Of a DNA stretch of 64,000 bases, positions 12,112 to 24,052 are shown piece after piece. The DNA lies in assembly GCA_947462335.1 (NCBI GenBank), contig OX381709.1:65216609-65280608 (forward strand), in the 5' to 3' direction. The notes beneath the pieces were generated by a model, which was not told where the DNA came from, ran no database searches, and worked only from the letters and a program-made list of their open reading frames with translations. Numbering within the stretch: position 1 is the stretch's first letter; the number at the start of each line of letters is the position of its first letter. This DNA is from Harmothoe impar. Taxonomy: Eukaryota; Annelida; Polychaeta; Phyllodocida; Polynoidae. A program made the position numbers and the translations under genes.

Positions 12112-12310
12112 GTACCGTAGTGGCTTGAATAAGCGCACCTGCGCTTATCAATTTCGATGGTACCATTTACCGTGCGCTTATACAAGACCTGCGCTTATTC
12201 AAGATACAAAAATGGCCTAAATGTCCATTTCAATACCCTCATTTACCCTGCGCTTATTCAAGACCTGCGCTTATTTGAGACCCCTGCGCTTATTCAAGCC
12301 ACTACAGTAC
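12112..12310. mobile_element. 199-bp MITE built from GCGCTTATTCAAG words
   Basis: Terminal inverted repeats match over about 25 bp: GTACCGTAGTGGCTTGAATA at the left, with the complement of GTACTGTAGTGGCTTGAATA at the right, each continuing into AGCGCA. The interior is made of further copies of CTGCGCTTATTCAAGA in both orientations. No open frame is present. A target duplication is not clear. Non-autonomous DNA transposon of unassigned superfamily. Confidence 0.75.
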
Positions 12311-13660
12311 ACAAGCTATACAGATGTATAATGGTACACGGGTTGGCGACTTTATAGGTACTACATAAAGTACATATATGTACCTAGGTAGGCGGGTCAT
12401 GGTCGGTCTACCCTACGTGTCTAGGGCTTACACTACCATGTGGGCGTGGCCACCAGCATGCACCTGGTATGGCCATATGCACCAAGAGGGATACGCACAT
12501 TCACATGAGAAAAATACGTGGAGAAGCCCCGACCCAATAAGAACACACCAAGCATATACCTGTAAACACAATCCGGATAGGATAAAGGGGGCTAGTGGTG
12601 AATAAGAGGGACTGTTGTTGCAGGGGTGGGTGGGGGAATGTAGGTGCAGGTTGACGTTGGCTGGTGCAACCCTCGAGGCCATCTTTGGCCCCCATCAGTA
12701 TTCTTGCCGGTGACTTTCTGACTGTGGGTGGCAATAGAAGCGAGGATGGGGGGGATGCTGCCCCAAGGACAGTGTCGCCAACATTGGCTGAAGGGCCCTA
12801 TTATCGCTACCCCCGTCACCACAAAGAACCAGCGAACCCAGCATCACACAGCCACACAACGCGCCGGGACCCAGCTGCAGTGCTGGGCCCGCAGGCTGGT
12901 TCCGGCGCGCGCCACCAGGGGTGTGCTGGTCGTTAATGAAGGAGGGCAGCTAGCTGCGGGGAGGTCCGTGACTACAATATTGCCAGTTTGAGATAAGGAT
13001 GTGTTATTGACAAATATAGCCAAATTACCGACTCGGTGCTGTAGACAAAAAGTGGTTATCACCTGCTGTGAGTCACATATGCCTTGGAGACACCAGAAGA
13101 GAGCCTCCCCCCCCACCACACACACATCCCCATCCTGCCATATGGACAACCACAGACATACACAGCGGACTGGTGTACCACCAGAGGAAACAGAAACAGC
13201 TCATTGTCACATTGTAGGAGGAGTATTAGTAGCTATTTGTAACAGATAAAACAGCAACCGGTGGAACAATGAGCCCATTTTGTACACTGAGGTAGATGGT
13301 AGGGGGGGGGGGGGGTGAGATGGTACATGGGTTGTGAGTCAACGGCAACGGAGTCAACGGAAATGACAACGATTTAAGAACATTTTAAGGAATGTACGGT
13401 ATTATATATAGGCAACTAAAATACAATTTTACTGCCTTATAGAAGATCAATATTGAAATTCCTGGGCTAAGTTCATGGATCTGCAAAACACCCCAGTATG
13501 AATCATTGCCAGTAGTACAGCATTAGGGCCACCATGTTGACTCCAAGCAGACATGGGATATCCCCATACCGGACCAGTAATGATGATTTCTTCTGATTAT
13601 AGATATAGCAGATACCACGCACCCGGAGGCCATACCCTTAGTTTACAAGACCAGCGGTCC
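12311..13660. other. Intergenic DNA with a modest CpG patch and a poly-G tract
   Basis: No exon recognised. Around 12720-12990 the sequence is moderately GC-rich with CACCAGGGG-type words. A run of 14 G lies at 13302-13315. Confidence 0.35.
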
Positions 13661-13676
13661 CCTGGCGCCCCCTACT
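13661..13676 (-). promoter_or_regulatory. CTCF-like site, minus strand
   Basis: Read on the minus strand this gives GAGTAGGGGGCGCCAGG, one mismatch from the 12-base CTCF core. It sits in otherwise unremarkable intergenic DNA. Confidence 0.4.
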
Positions 13677-14219
13677 CGATGCCACAGGTACTCAATCCAC
13701 CCTGGAGGACGCCTTGGTGGTCACGTGACCTGTCGGACACCCTGGAGCGGTGTGACGGGGACAGGTGTCAACTTCTACCCCTCAGGCCTCCTCCAGGTGG
13801 TGTATCCGTCTCGGATAGGAGGTGTGTGGAAGCATAGGTATTAATACATTGTATGTCTATGATGGGAGGTATGGACTTTGGTAGTTGTAATGCATGAGAA
13901 TTTATTGCTTGTGATTACTAGTACTACACATGTGCATGCGGTAATGCACGAGGGCATACTCAGTGACCTGCAGTCAGGCGGATACCTGGGGTCTGATACA
14001 TGTACTATATAGTATATACATATGTGTAGTGTACATGCCCGTATGAGGATTTCCTCGTATAGCTATTATATCAGATAGACATATCTTCAGGTCACTATGA
14101 ATTTACAGAGATGATAACTAATGAGCTATCAGCCCAGTATTAAAACGAGTAGCATAGATATACCGTGGTATAGCATTACACAGAGAATATGGTCCGCCTG
14201 ATTAGATCATCCTAGCAGC
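13677..14219. other. Intergenic DNA, nothing recognised
   Basis: AT-rich DNA with TACATGTA-type simple palindromes. No coding or transposon structure is visible. Confidence 0.35.
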
Positions 14220-14690
14220 GTCTGCATGGGCCAGTTCCACCACAACAACAGCCTGCAGTCTTACCGACCATTACAAGCTCCTCACACCTCTGCTCATGAT
14301 CGGACACGTCCCGCCGATATCTATTACTTTAATCTTCCCCCACATCTAATGGATTTGTCATTTTTGTCGACCTGGTTACGAGCGTGGCCAATAGAATGCA
14401 TTTTCAATTACCTCCAAGCCCGGATTGAACGCCTAGTCGTTGACGGGGCCTGATGGGATAGCCCAGCGCCTTAAGTACTGCGCACGCGCCACCGGAAGTC
14501 GAGTCGAAATGTCGTCTGCTCTGCAGAGCCGCCATTATAAGGGATTAATGTCCGACTTGTGGCGATTAGGGGAGGGGTGGAGGTACTGGGAGAGGCTGGG
14601 GCTGGCCTGGTTTAATCAGAAACTGTCATATCAATCAGACCAACGTGGCACAGCCGGTAGAGATGAATTTCAAGTAATCTTTATCTATTA
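14220..14690. promoter_or_regulatory. CpG island with NRF1-like, ETS and AGCAGACGACATT module
   Basis: Between 14477 and 14540 the sequence holds TGCGCACGCGCC (NRF1-like), ACCGGAAGT (ETS), AATGTCGTCTGCT (14508-14520, exact reverse complement of the recurrent 13-mer) and GCCGCCATTA (YY1-like). A similar ordered set lies at 20735-20800. In animals NRF1, ETS and YY1 sites typically mark CpG-type promoters, so a non-coding transcription start is possible. No coding exon is seen. Confidence 0.4.
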
Positions 14691-15099
14691 GTGAATTAAA
14701 TTTTGGAATATGACGGTCCTTATCTTATCTCAGAGATGGAGGATCAATATGAGAGGGGCACCGCCTTGTGGATACATGATATTCACAATCAGGGAGGTAG
14801 GATAGTGTTACGGACCGCATCGGGCTCTCATTAGGGAAAATGATCATCAGGTTAGCTAATTAAAGTAACTTCTCTTAAAGTTTTTACATATAACCATAGG
14901 CTAGAGAGAATAGAAATATCATCAAATAAAGGTAGTTGTATCTCGGTTATTATATGAGAATCCCATTTTAAAATGATTTGCGGATATTGCCCCTTCTTAT
15001 CAGATGTGTAGATAGAGTAAAGAATCGGAGCATTTCTATCCTGGCCCGGCATAGCTTGAGGAAAAGGATCAGCACTAGCTATTCACCTTTCAGTATTCA
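14691..15099. other. AT-rich intergenic DNA, nothing recognised
   Basis: No gene, repeat or structured element could be supported. Confidence 0.35.
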
Positions 15100-15480
15100 G
15101 CCCATGTGTGAGCAGCATGCGGGGACATGCACGCGTCAGTGTGACGTGAGGCCATGGGGCTGGGAGGCAGCAGGAGAGGGGCTGGGGCGTGAGCAGGACA
15201 TGTGCCCACTGTCGTTATAATAGAATTAGCCGCGGGTCGCCCTGTGTTTACAGCTCCCGTCCTCCCTGCCATCACAGGTCAATGCTCCGATCAACCAACG
15301 ATCGCCGGAAGCGCCGTCTCGTCGACCGGAAGTGCGATTCCACGCGCCGCCCACCACGCGACGTCGTCGATAAATATACACGTGATACGGGTAGGGGTTG
15401 GGGGTAGGCAGGCGCCGGTGGGATGGGATCGTCCCCGCGGTTTGAATTTAGACTAGAAATTAGCACCATATGTCAGTGGT
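15100..15480. promoter_or_regulatory. CpG-rich island
   Basis: GC-rich block with CGCGACGTCGTCGATAAAT and ACCGGAAGTG (ETS-like) words just before the minisatellite. Open frames are short and match nothing recognised. Confidence 0.25.
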
Positions 15481-15599
15481 GACGGGAGGAGGGGATCCTG
15501 GCGGCGCACGACTTGATCCCTCCCAGGGCACCCCGCTCCCTCCCCTTTGGCTGCCAACCTACCCTTAACCCCTACCAGAGCCGGAGGCCCACCCACACC

Positions 15600-15954
15600 A
15601 ACCCACACCAGCACCCCCAACATGGCTCTGTCTTAATAAGATGCTGCCACCCAAACACACGCCCTATGATGGTCATACAACCACCCATTTTGCAACGTCC
15701 CCGCGGCCCCCACCCTACCACTGACCCTCTGACCTAATAAGCTTCTGCCACCCCAACACAGGTCCACAACTCCGAAATCCCCCACCATACAACTGCCTCC
15801 CCGAAATATAATACAGATGCTGCCAACCCAACACAGCCCCACCACCCCACCACCCCACTTCCCCAACCCTATACCAATGCTTCACTGACCTAAAGCAGGG
15901 GCTGCTACCACGACACAGACCCCACAACCCCAATGTCCCCCACCCTACCACCGC
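15600..15954. repeat. Decayed left flank of the 72-bp minisatellite
   Basis: Imperfect copies of the downstream unit are recognisable, such as AATAAGATGCTGCCACC, AATACAGATGCTGCCAACC and AAAGCAGGGGCTGCTACC, spaced irregularly at roughly 70-80 bp. The gradient from degenerate flank to uniform centre is usual for tandem arrays homogenised from the middle. Confidence 0.6.
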
Positions 15955-17617
15955 ACAGTCCCAAAGCAGATGCTGCCACCCCAGTACAGACCCGCAACCC
16001 CAATGTCCCCACCCTACCACCGTATCACTGTCCCAAAGCAGATGCTGCCACTCCAGTACAGACCCGCAACCCCAATGTCCCCACCCTACCACCGTATCAC
16101 TGTCCCAAAGCAGATGCTGCCACTCCAGTACAGACCCGCAACCCCAATGTCCCCACCCTACCACCGTATCACTGTCCCAAAGCAGATGCTGCAACTCCAG
16201 TACAGACCCACAACCTCAATGTCCCCAACCTACCACTGTATCACTGTCCCAAAGCAGATGCTGCCACTCCAGTACAGACCCACAACCCAATGTCCCCCAC
16301 CCTACCACCATATCACTGTCCCAAAGCAGATGCTGCCACCCCAGTACAGACCCGCAACCCCAATGTCCCCATCCTACCACCGTATCACTGTCCCAAAGCA
16401 GATGCTGCCACTCCAGTACAGACCCGCAACCCCAATGTCCCCACCCTACCACCGTATCACTGTCCCAAAGCAGATGCTACCACTCCAGTACAGACCCACA
16501 ACCCCAATGTCCCCATCCTACCACCGTATCACTGTCCCAAAGCAGATGCTGCCACTCCAGTACAGACCCACAAACCAATGTCCCCCACCCTACCACCGTA
16601 TCACTGTCCCAAAGCAGATGCTGCCACTCCAGTACAGACCCGCAACCCCAATGTCCCCACCCTACCACCATATCACTGTCCCAAAGCAGATGCTGCCACT
16701 CCAGTACAGACCCACAACCCCAATGTCCCCAACCTACCACCGTATCACTGTCCCAAAGCAGATGCTGCCACTCCAGTACAGACCCACAAACCAATGTCCC
16801 CCACCTTACCACTATCACTGTCCCAAAGCAGATGCTACCACCCCAGTACAGACCCACAACCTCAGGTACCCCAACCTACCACCGTATCACTGTCCCAAAG
16901 CAGATGCTGCCACTCCAGTACAGACCCACAACCCAATGTCCCCCACCCTACCACCGTATCACTGTCCCAAAGCAGATGCTGCCACCCCAGTACAGACCCG
17001 CAACCCCAATGTCCCCACCCTACCACCGTATCACTGTCCCAAAGCAGATGCTGCCACTCCAGTACAGACCCGCAACCCCAATGTCCCCACCCTACCACCG
17101 TATCACTGTCCCAAAGCAGATGCTACCACCCCAGTACAGACCCGCAACCCCAATGTCTCCACCCTACCACCGTATCACTGTCCCAAAGCAGATGCTGCCA
17201 CTCCAGTACAGACCCACAAACCAATGTCCCCCACCTTACCACTATCACTGTCCCAAAGCAGATGCTACCACCCCAGTACAGACCCACAACCCAATGTCCC
17301 CCACCCTACCACTGTATCACTGTCCCAAAGCAGATGCTGCCACCCCAGTACAGACCCACAACCTCAGGGTCCCCACCCTACCACTGTATCACTGTCCCAA
17401 AGCAGATGCTACCACCCCAGTACAGACCCACAACCCAATGTCCCCCACCCTACCACCGTATCACTGTCCCAAAGCAGATGCTGCCACTCCAGTACAGACC
17501 CACAACCCAATGTCCCCCACCCTACCACTATATCACTGTCCCAAAGCAGATGCTGCCACCCCAGTACAGACCCGCAACCCCAATGTCCCCCACCCTACCA
17601 CTGCCTCCCAGATCTTG
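15955..17617. repeat. 72-bp minisatellite, about 23 copies
   Basis: Twenty-three occurrences of CCAAAGCAGATGCT at 70-72 bp spacing. A typical unit reads TATCACTGTCCCAAAGCAG, ATGCTGCCACTCCAGTACAG, then ACCCGCAACCCCAATGTCCC and CACCCTACCACCG. Units differ by point changes and by a 1-2 bp deletion in AACCCCAATGTCCCC. Because the unit is 24 codons and lacks stops in several registers, frames longer than 550 codons stay open on the plus strand and shorter ones on the minus strand. They encode only the repeat and have no other support. Confidence 0.95.
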
Positions 17618-17629
17618 ATGCTACACACA

Positions 17630-17736
17630 CAGAAAAATGAGAGTCATTGTCGCTAAAACTACCCTCACCTGAGGGTCAGGCAGTGCCTGACCCTCAGGTG
17701 AGGGTAGTTTTAGCGACAATGACTCTCACTTTTCTG
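17630..17736. repeat. Near-perfect 107-bp palindrome
   Basis: Arms 17630-17682 and 17684-17736 are reverse complements around a single central G at 17683, with one mismatched pair (17637/17729). The centre reads GGTCAGGCAGTGCCTGACC. It begins right after the minisatellite and would fold into a 53-bp hairpin or cruciform. The word TTTTAGCGACA and the CAGGCANTGCCTGAC core recur in the repeat field at 42.4-43.3 kb, so it is probably a fold-back mobile element rather than a chance structure. Confidence 0.9.
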
Positions 17737-17869
17737 AGGGTGTACCATTCCAACACAGTCACCCACCAACTATAGCACCCCCTTCTTCACCGCCTGCTAC
17801 CCAGCTCCGCTACCCAAGCCAGATTACATGAGAACCTGCTCATTCCTGTCTCCCCCATTTGATCCCTGC

Positions 17870-18320
17870 CATCTATACTGAAACACCTCCCCTCCCCGAT
17901 GCTCACCTCTTTGCCGCGTCAGTGCCGACCCCTGCCTGTGTAGGCCCGCGCACAGCGACCCCCTCCTCTGCTCACATTGATTTTTAATTACCGGGATCAC
18001 AATTAGGGCCCAGCCACTGCCGCCACCAGAGTGAATTTTCATGGGTTTCTTTTCATTAGCGGGGAGTCATTCGGGTCACGATGGTACCCCTCCGGGACCA
18101 CGGCCCGCCGATCGTTGGCCGCTCCGCTACTCCAACCTCCCCGGCCGCGACAGATGGGGTCTGAGGATGCCCACCCCTCCCACCTTCCACCCCTGGAACA
18201 AGTCCTGTTAACCCGAGATGAGGCTGATCCCAGAGGCCTGGAGGGGATGGGGGCTGCTCATTTGGCGCTGGGGTCGGGAGATGGCACAGGACGGCCGGCA
18301 CCCCTGGAGTAGGGGGCAGT
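17870..18320. promoter_or_regulatory. CpG-rich island, candidate regulatory element
   Basis: GC-rich block containing GATTTTTAATTACCGGGATC and CACAATTAGGG homeodomain-like words at about 17980-18010. No recognisable exon. Confidence 0.3.
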
Positions 18321-18869
18321 CCGAGTTGCCATTAGGCGTGAGTAGTGTACTGTAAGTAGTATAGGAAAGTGGACATTTACCCAGGCCAAGAAAAAAAAGG
18401 CAAAACATTTGGCCCTGGTTGACACAGCACTCGTTCCGTGGTCCTTGTTGAATGCAAGAAATGCTCAATGGCACTGACCATTTAATGTCTTTCACACTTC
18501 TATAGTGCTGACGGACCATGTGATTCCCCCGGAGCTTGTGAGTATAGGTTATCAATATTACCATTAAAGAGTAATGTTCAACTAAAGAATTGAGTTTGAG
18601 TTTAGATCTTTGATTTGGCGTTAATAGAATTTACTCCAACCACATAGAAACGCACATAATGTTACTGCTAATTATGTTACTGCTACTGTTATTATGTCCA
18701 TAGGAAGTTATCTCTGTCCAAATGAGAGATGGGGGAATTCGTAAATTTAATAAAAAGAATCAGAAAATAATTCACTAAAGATAACCCATGTACGCAGTCA
18801 CAGAAGGCACACACTTGTGGGTCATGTAGTCCAAGCTATAGCATGGGGAATACAACCCATGTATGATAG
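18321..18869. other. AT-rich intergenic DNA, nothing recognised
   Basis: No coding, RNA or repeat structure that I can support. Confidence 0.35.
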
Positions 18870-19460
18870 TCATGTCAATGTCGGCCGCCTCCTATATGAC
18901 ACAATAATTGCCCTGTCCAGTGACGGTCGGAGCATGGCGGATGGCGTCATGCCTTAAGTTCTAACACGTCCTATAGGTAGCTGCCTCCGTGTGAGTCAAC
19001 CAGACCAGCACGGGACCAGCCGCCTATGGTAATGGCATCTATTAATAGGCGACCGTCGAATTAGATCCTGTTGTTCATTTACAGCATCATAAAAATTAAT
19101 GCGATTTCAATAAGTCGCCAGCGGCCACTGGGCGGGGCAGGTCACTGAGGGCCCTTGGGGTGGGGCGGTGGGCACTGGCCCGGGGGTGGAGGGAGGGGCA
19201 GGGGGATCCCATGGGAGACCCCGCCCCAACCGACCCCCTGACTAACAAACACCCCGCCCCTCACTGCCTCCTCACCCCGTCGTCAAGGGGTGGGGATCAA
19301 ACTCGTGGGTAGCTCGTGGCCAGTAGGGCTTTATAGTGTGATCAGCTGTCGCTGGGGGCGCCACTGTGGTCTTTGGGTGCCCGCCCACCCATCCCGTCCG
19401 GCCGCGACCCCTTGTAATGAGCTATGGTTTCCATGGTTACTGTTTACATCAGGGCATGGC
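18870..19460. promoter_or_regulatory. CpG-rich island, candidate regulatory element
   Basis: Contains CTATTAATAGG, GAATTAGATCC and AAAATTAATGCGATTTC homeodomain-like words, followed by a G/C-rich stretch to about 19300. No exon recognised. Confidence 0.3.
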
Positions 19461-20039
19461 TATAAGAGCCATACCGCAGACGTCCCCTCCCTTAATGCCC
19501 CACCCCAATTGTATTTTCTACCATAGAATTTTGCGTGGGATTATGGGCATGAAACAATCCAGTGTACATTCCTTGACCCAGCTTTTTATAATAGATGATT
19601 AATTCAATTATCTGTTAACACAGTGATGTTTGCTTATTCACATGTGCACTAGATACTACAATGCTATCTAGTCCTTGTATACATATATCTACACACTAGA
19701 ACTTTGATCTGAAGACATTTAAAGTCAACATTGTCAACAGAATACAATAGAGGACATCGTTGTCCTGTTTGTAATATCTATTCTATCCAGGCACGTATCT
19801 ATACACATAGAGTGTATACATGTTCACATACTCAGCACATTCCAGAGCACTGATGCAGATCAGTATAACTCACATTACAAGTGCCCCCTTCGTCAGCACA
19901 CACTGCTAAGTGACACTCGCTGTAAACAGTTAGCCAATGCAGGTAGGGACGGAGGACAAGATAAGCACAGGGGATGACACATGTGGGTCAGGGGTAGGAG
20001 AGCAGGGTGGAGGTGGGGTAGAGCAGGGCTGTAAGGTAT
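19461..20039. other. AT-rich intergenic DNA, nothing recognised
   Basis: No gene or repeat supported. Confidence 0.35.
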
Positions 20040-20240
20040 ACCCAGCGCCTGGGGCGACGTCCCGGTACGGAGACCGTGAAATGACGGCACGTCTCAGGCC
20101 CAGACGGCGGAACTGACGCATCAAGACGTCGCGACGTTTTCCCCCTAGTGACAGGCCGGTGAACTAACCACCCCGTGACCTCGCCTGTCACTCCATTGTC
20201 ACTGACTCCCTCACCCATCCTACTCCTCACCCCTCGTCCA
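20040..20240. promoter_or_regulatory. Small CpG-rich island with a CTCF-like word
   Basis: GC-rich patch holding AAGACGTCGCGACG and, on the minus strand at 20141-20154, CTGTCACTAGGGGG, a two-mismatch CTCF-like core. GTCACTAGGGGG also occurs at 29592 (minus) and 50347 (plus). Confidence 0.3.
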
Positions 20241-20699
20241 GGCAGCCCAAGCTCCTCCTATCCATCCACCGCCCTCGATGCTATCACCATTATATATAAT
20301 AAGTACTGTTCCTCCCTGTGTAGCTCTGTCTATACACATGGATAAATGTTTCATCCGCTGTCAACCATGGCAGTTCCCTTTCAGTATACCTCTTTTCTTT
20401 TATCTATACTACTCACATCGTGTTCTCTTGTCTATGATATACAATGTACAACTAATCGCCCCCTCCCCACTACAGACACACACTGGCATTGGTTAAAATC
20501 TCAGGCACTATGTAGAATACCTTCTATCGTATCACTTTTGAAACTCATCAGTCGAATCAAGGACGTGAAAGATCTCTATGGTCGAATCTAACCAAAGGAA
20601 AATACGAATACATGGAACTAAAATGTATCCAACTTTTAATACTGCCTGTCACCTCGGAACAACTCTTCAACAACACATTTGCCATATTCATAGATCTAC
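20241..20699. other. Intergenic DNA, nothing recognised
   Basis: No gene or repeat supported. Confidence 0.35.
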
Positions 20700-21520
20700 A
20701 GGGACTACTGACACACCCTGGTGGTGTTTTATGTCCTGTGGCGCATGCGCTCACCGACTAAACGATCAGACGACATTTAGACTTCCGGTGACGCGGTTCT
20801 TCCTGAGTAGGGTGCTGCGCGTGTGGGATGGAGGAGTGTTAGTAGATTGTATTTTAACAATTCCGTAATCACTGTTGCGTAGAGCTGTGCCCAGGAAGCG
20901 GGAAAGAGGGGAGGGAGGAGGAACTTCTGAATTATTCGCAGGGATTTGGGCCCACCGGCGCGGCGCGCGCACCACGCCCGTCCCGCCATTGATTGGCCTA
21001 AGTAGGAGATGAGAATTCCCCGCCGCCGGCCGCTCCCAGCCCGCGTTCGGCTTTGCGCTGGGATTCCGCGACTGCGGGCCTGTCACCAAATGCAATTATG
21101 ATGCAAATTTGCCGACAGAATTGACTGGAAAATCACTATCTGGCTGATTGCGGGGGATTTAATATTATTTATGGAACGGTAGTGGATTTGTCCGCGCGTT
21201 TGCTGAGAAATGAAAGATGAGCAGTAGGATTTGGCGCATAGACAAGGGATGGGGGCGAGGCGGGGACAGTTTGGGCGACCCCCTCCCTCCCCGTTCTACT
21301 CTGCAAGGGTAGGGGAACAGATTAGGGGTAAATTAGCTTTTTAATAGTCTGTCGCCGGCCGCGCGACGTCAGGATTAATGCCGCATTATAACTCATCTCA
21401 TTTCAGAGCGGACCAACAGTCACGTGACTTTTCCGACCTTTGATGTCCGCCTTTGCCGCTAGGAGGGCCACCAGAACTCGGCATGTTATAATGTGGGCGG
21501 GATTGTTGTGAGTGGGGTAA
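20700..21520. promoter_or_regulatory. CpG island with NRF1/ETS/CAGACGACATT module and a POU octamer
   Basis: At 20738-20798 the order is GGCGCATGCGCTC (NRF1-like), CAGACGACATT (20767-20777), then ACTTCCGGTGACGCGG (ETS). The combination repeats that at 14.48-14.52 kb. Farther right, TGCAATTATG plus the perfect octamer ATGCAAAT (21101-21108) suggests a POU/homeodomain composite site, followed by GGATTTAATATTATTTATGG. No exon is recognised. The left part looks promoter-like and the right part enhancer-like. Confidence 0.42.
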
Positions 21521-24052
21521 CCTTCTGGTCGCCTCTACTTGTACCAATAACAATCTCTCTAACAGTCATATGAATAATAAAACTGGGGTTTCTGAGTCAC
21601 GTGCCTTCCAATGTTTAGTCATGGACAAAAATAATATTTGAAATATTCATCATGCCCTACATTCCATAAGCAGAGATGGCTTTTCTGAAAACTGGGACAC
21701 TTGTCATATCACATACAGAGAGATGTAGATATAGAAATACATTACTGCCAAAGCATAGTATAGATAACCTTTAGTGTTATGCATAATAACCATTGGAATG
21801 ATAATTATAGATTTCTGAACATCTGGATATCTAATTAATGAATAACAATTTACTTGACCTTGGGATTGAGAAATCACTGCAGGGTCATGCTGGTTCCCGG
21901 GAGGAACATCCTATTACACCCCATACTACTAGCTACACCTACAGGCACCAGCAGTGATGTGTTGTGACGTGCCCCCTCCTCCCACCATCATACCCTCCCC
22001 ATAGACACCCTCCACGACCCCCACGTCAATGACGGGGCATCTCGCCCGAGGGGAAACGTCACTGACACCCTGCCTTTGTTTATAAGCCAATTAACACAAT
22101 CCTGTCCGTGAGTCAAATTTAATTTCATCTCTAGACACACACACACACAACTTTCTTACAACGGCCAAATACTCACACAATTCCAAGTATGATGTAAACA
22201 GAACATTCTGACAGACATCAATTGCACCTCAAAGTGTACATATTACATGTACCCAAACCCCACCGTGCCTATCCAAAAACGTTGCATTCTGATTCTGGGA
22301 AATGTTAGCACATAAATGTATAGGCAATCAATGTGATTTTAATCGAATTGCAATGATTTCCCTTAGCCCAAACAGCATACAATCTTGAATCAAACAAAGT
22401 CTCTTCTCATGCTATCCAACTTGACCCATCTCTCCCACTCCACATGCTTTTACGTTTTCGATTATACCATATACAGTATAATGCTATACATGATGGCACG
22501 GCATAGAGACATCAATATTTATCAGATCTGACTGGTTATTCAGCTAACAGATGTGTTGACCCGGGGGTGTATCACCTTAGAACAAAGAGAAGCATGCTAA
22601 TGACCAGCAGGGGTATCGAGTCGCGTCCCAGGGCACAGATTCCCTGCCCACACTCAAGATGGCCGTGACAAATCACCCGTGGACATCTTGATAAATGAAA
22701 AGCTTGTCAAGTGGGGACACACTGGGTGACTGGCAGACGAGCGGCAGCCATCTGCCTGAAAGGTAGCATTCGCCAAGGATCTGGGCAAAGACAGTTCTGT
22801 TAAAACGCTGTGATATAAATTAGCTTTCAAAATACTGATGTAAATGTACACGTAGACTATTAGTGTGTTACTGTAGTGTGTCGATTTTTATTGCATTGTA
22901 ACCATGGCAAGTTGCGTGGCTTGGATTGGCACATTAAGTTAGCACTAGGACTGACAGAGGAAGTGATGAAGACAGACGGAGCAGTGCTGAGGTTATGGTG
23001 TAAACAGCACAGTTTATAATGTCAACTTATAGAGGTCAGGATGTAAATATACCGAGCCGATATAGACAGATTAATGACATTACCATGCATGCATGTGGAG
23101 TGACTGCCATGTTTGTGTTTAGCTTGATGGCGGTGGAACTGATTGATGTATCATACTGAGTTATGACTTTACCTGTTCTATGTATGCCCAGCGTATACTG
23201 ACCATATTTCAGATACATAATCAATTAGTCCATTGATCACCCAGTTTAAAAATGTCTTCAATTGGTAAATTCCCTTTAATAACCACTTCACAGAAACAGA
23301 AATAACAGGTGTCATCCACCTCTGCAATTCATCGTAATACATACATTTCTCATTATCAAAGTGTTGGCACTGTAGATCGAACTTCTATGAATTTGCAAAA
23401 TGTGACACAGAGTGCAGAACTAAGAACTGATTGGATGGTCAAGTACATGTAAACGTCTTATAAAAGTCAAGGTTAATGAAGTTTCACAGAAAACCAGACA
23501 AGAAAAACACATTTCAATCCTTTGTCTATGCCCTATTATGGATATTTTTTTGGCTATTTGCTATAGGACAACACATAATCGTAAGAACCTATTCTATTCT
23601 AATGTCTGATTTGCGGTGTGGAACTCCAATTTTGGGAAAGACTTTTTTATTAAGGATCATTCAGATTATCTCAAAATCGTATATAAACCCATTGGACTTG
23701 TTATATATCATTTACAACATATAATCAATGCTCAACCCAAATATGGAAGTGATTGACCACACTATATTGATACTGCAGCCTTCCACAGAATGGGTATCTC
23801 TGCATTGAAAATGACAGAGTTCTGTCCTAATGACATGACATTGATTAAGAAAGGCGTATGGACTCCTTACCAGACTTTGTCATAGGTTGGGAACATATCC
23901 ATACTGTAACAGATCAAAATATCGGGGTGGGTTATCATTATAATTTCTATGATAACTTAGGAAATGAATAGCCAACATCTCATCCAAATGGAACATTCTA
24001 AACTATAGTCATGAACCATTGCCTATGTCATTAAGAGACCATGCTGACACTT
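21521..24052. other. AT-rich intergenic DNA with a short CA microsatellite
   Basis: No exon or transposon was recognised. A CA-rich run lies at about 22135-22149. The stretch near 21950-22080 is somewhat more GC-rich. Confidence 0.35.

Noticed and set aside
15955..17617. CRISPR-like array
   Set aside because: Units are contiguous tandem repeats without unique spacers, in a eukaryotic context.
15933..17656. Long open frames (over 550 codons) on both strands as protein genes
   Set aside because: They consist wholly of the 72-bp minisatellite, which lacks stops in several registers and is a multiple of three. There is no initiation context or domain.
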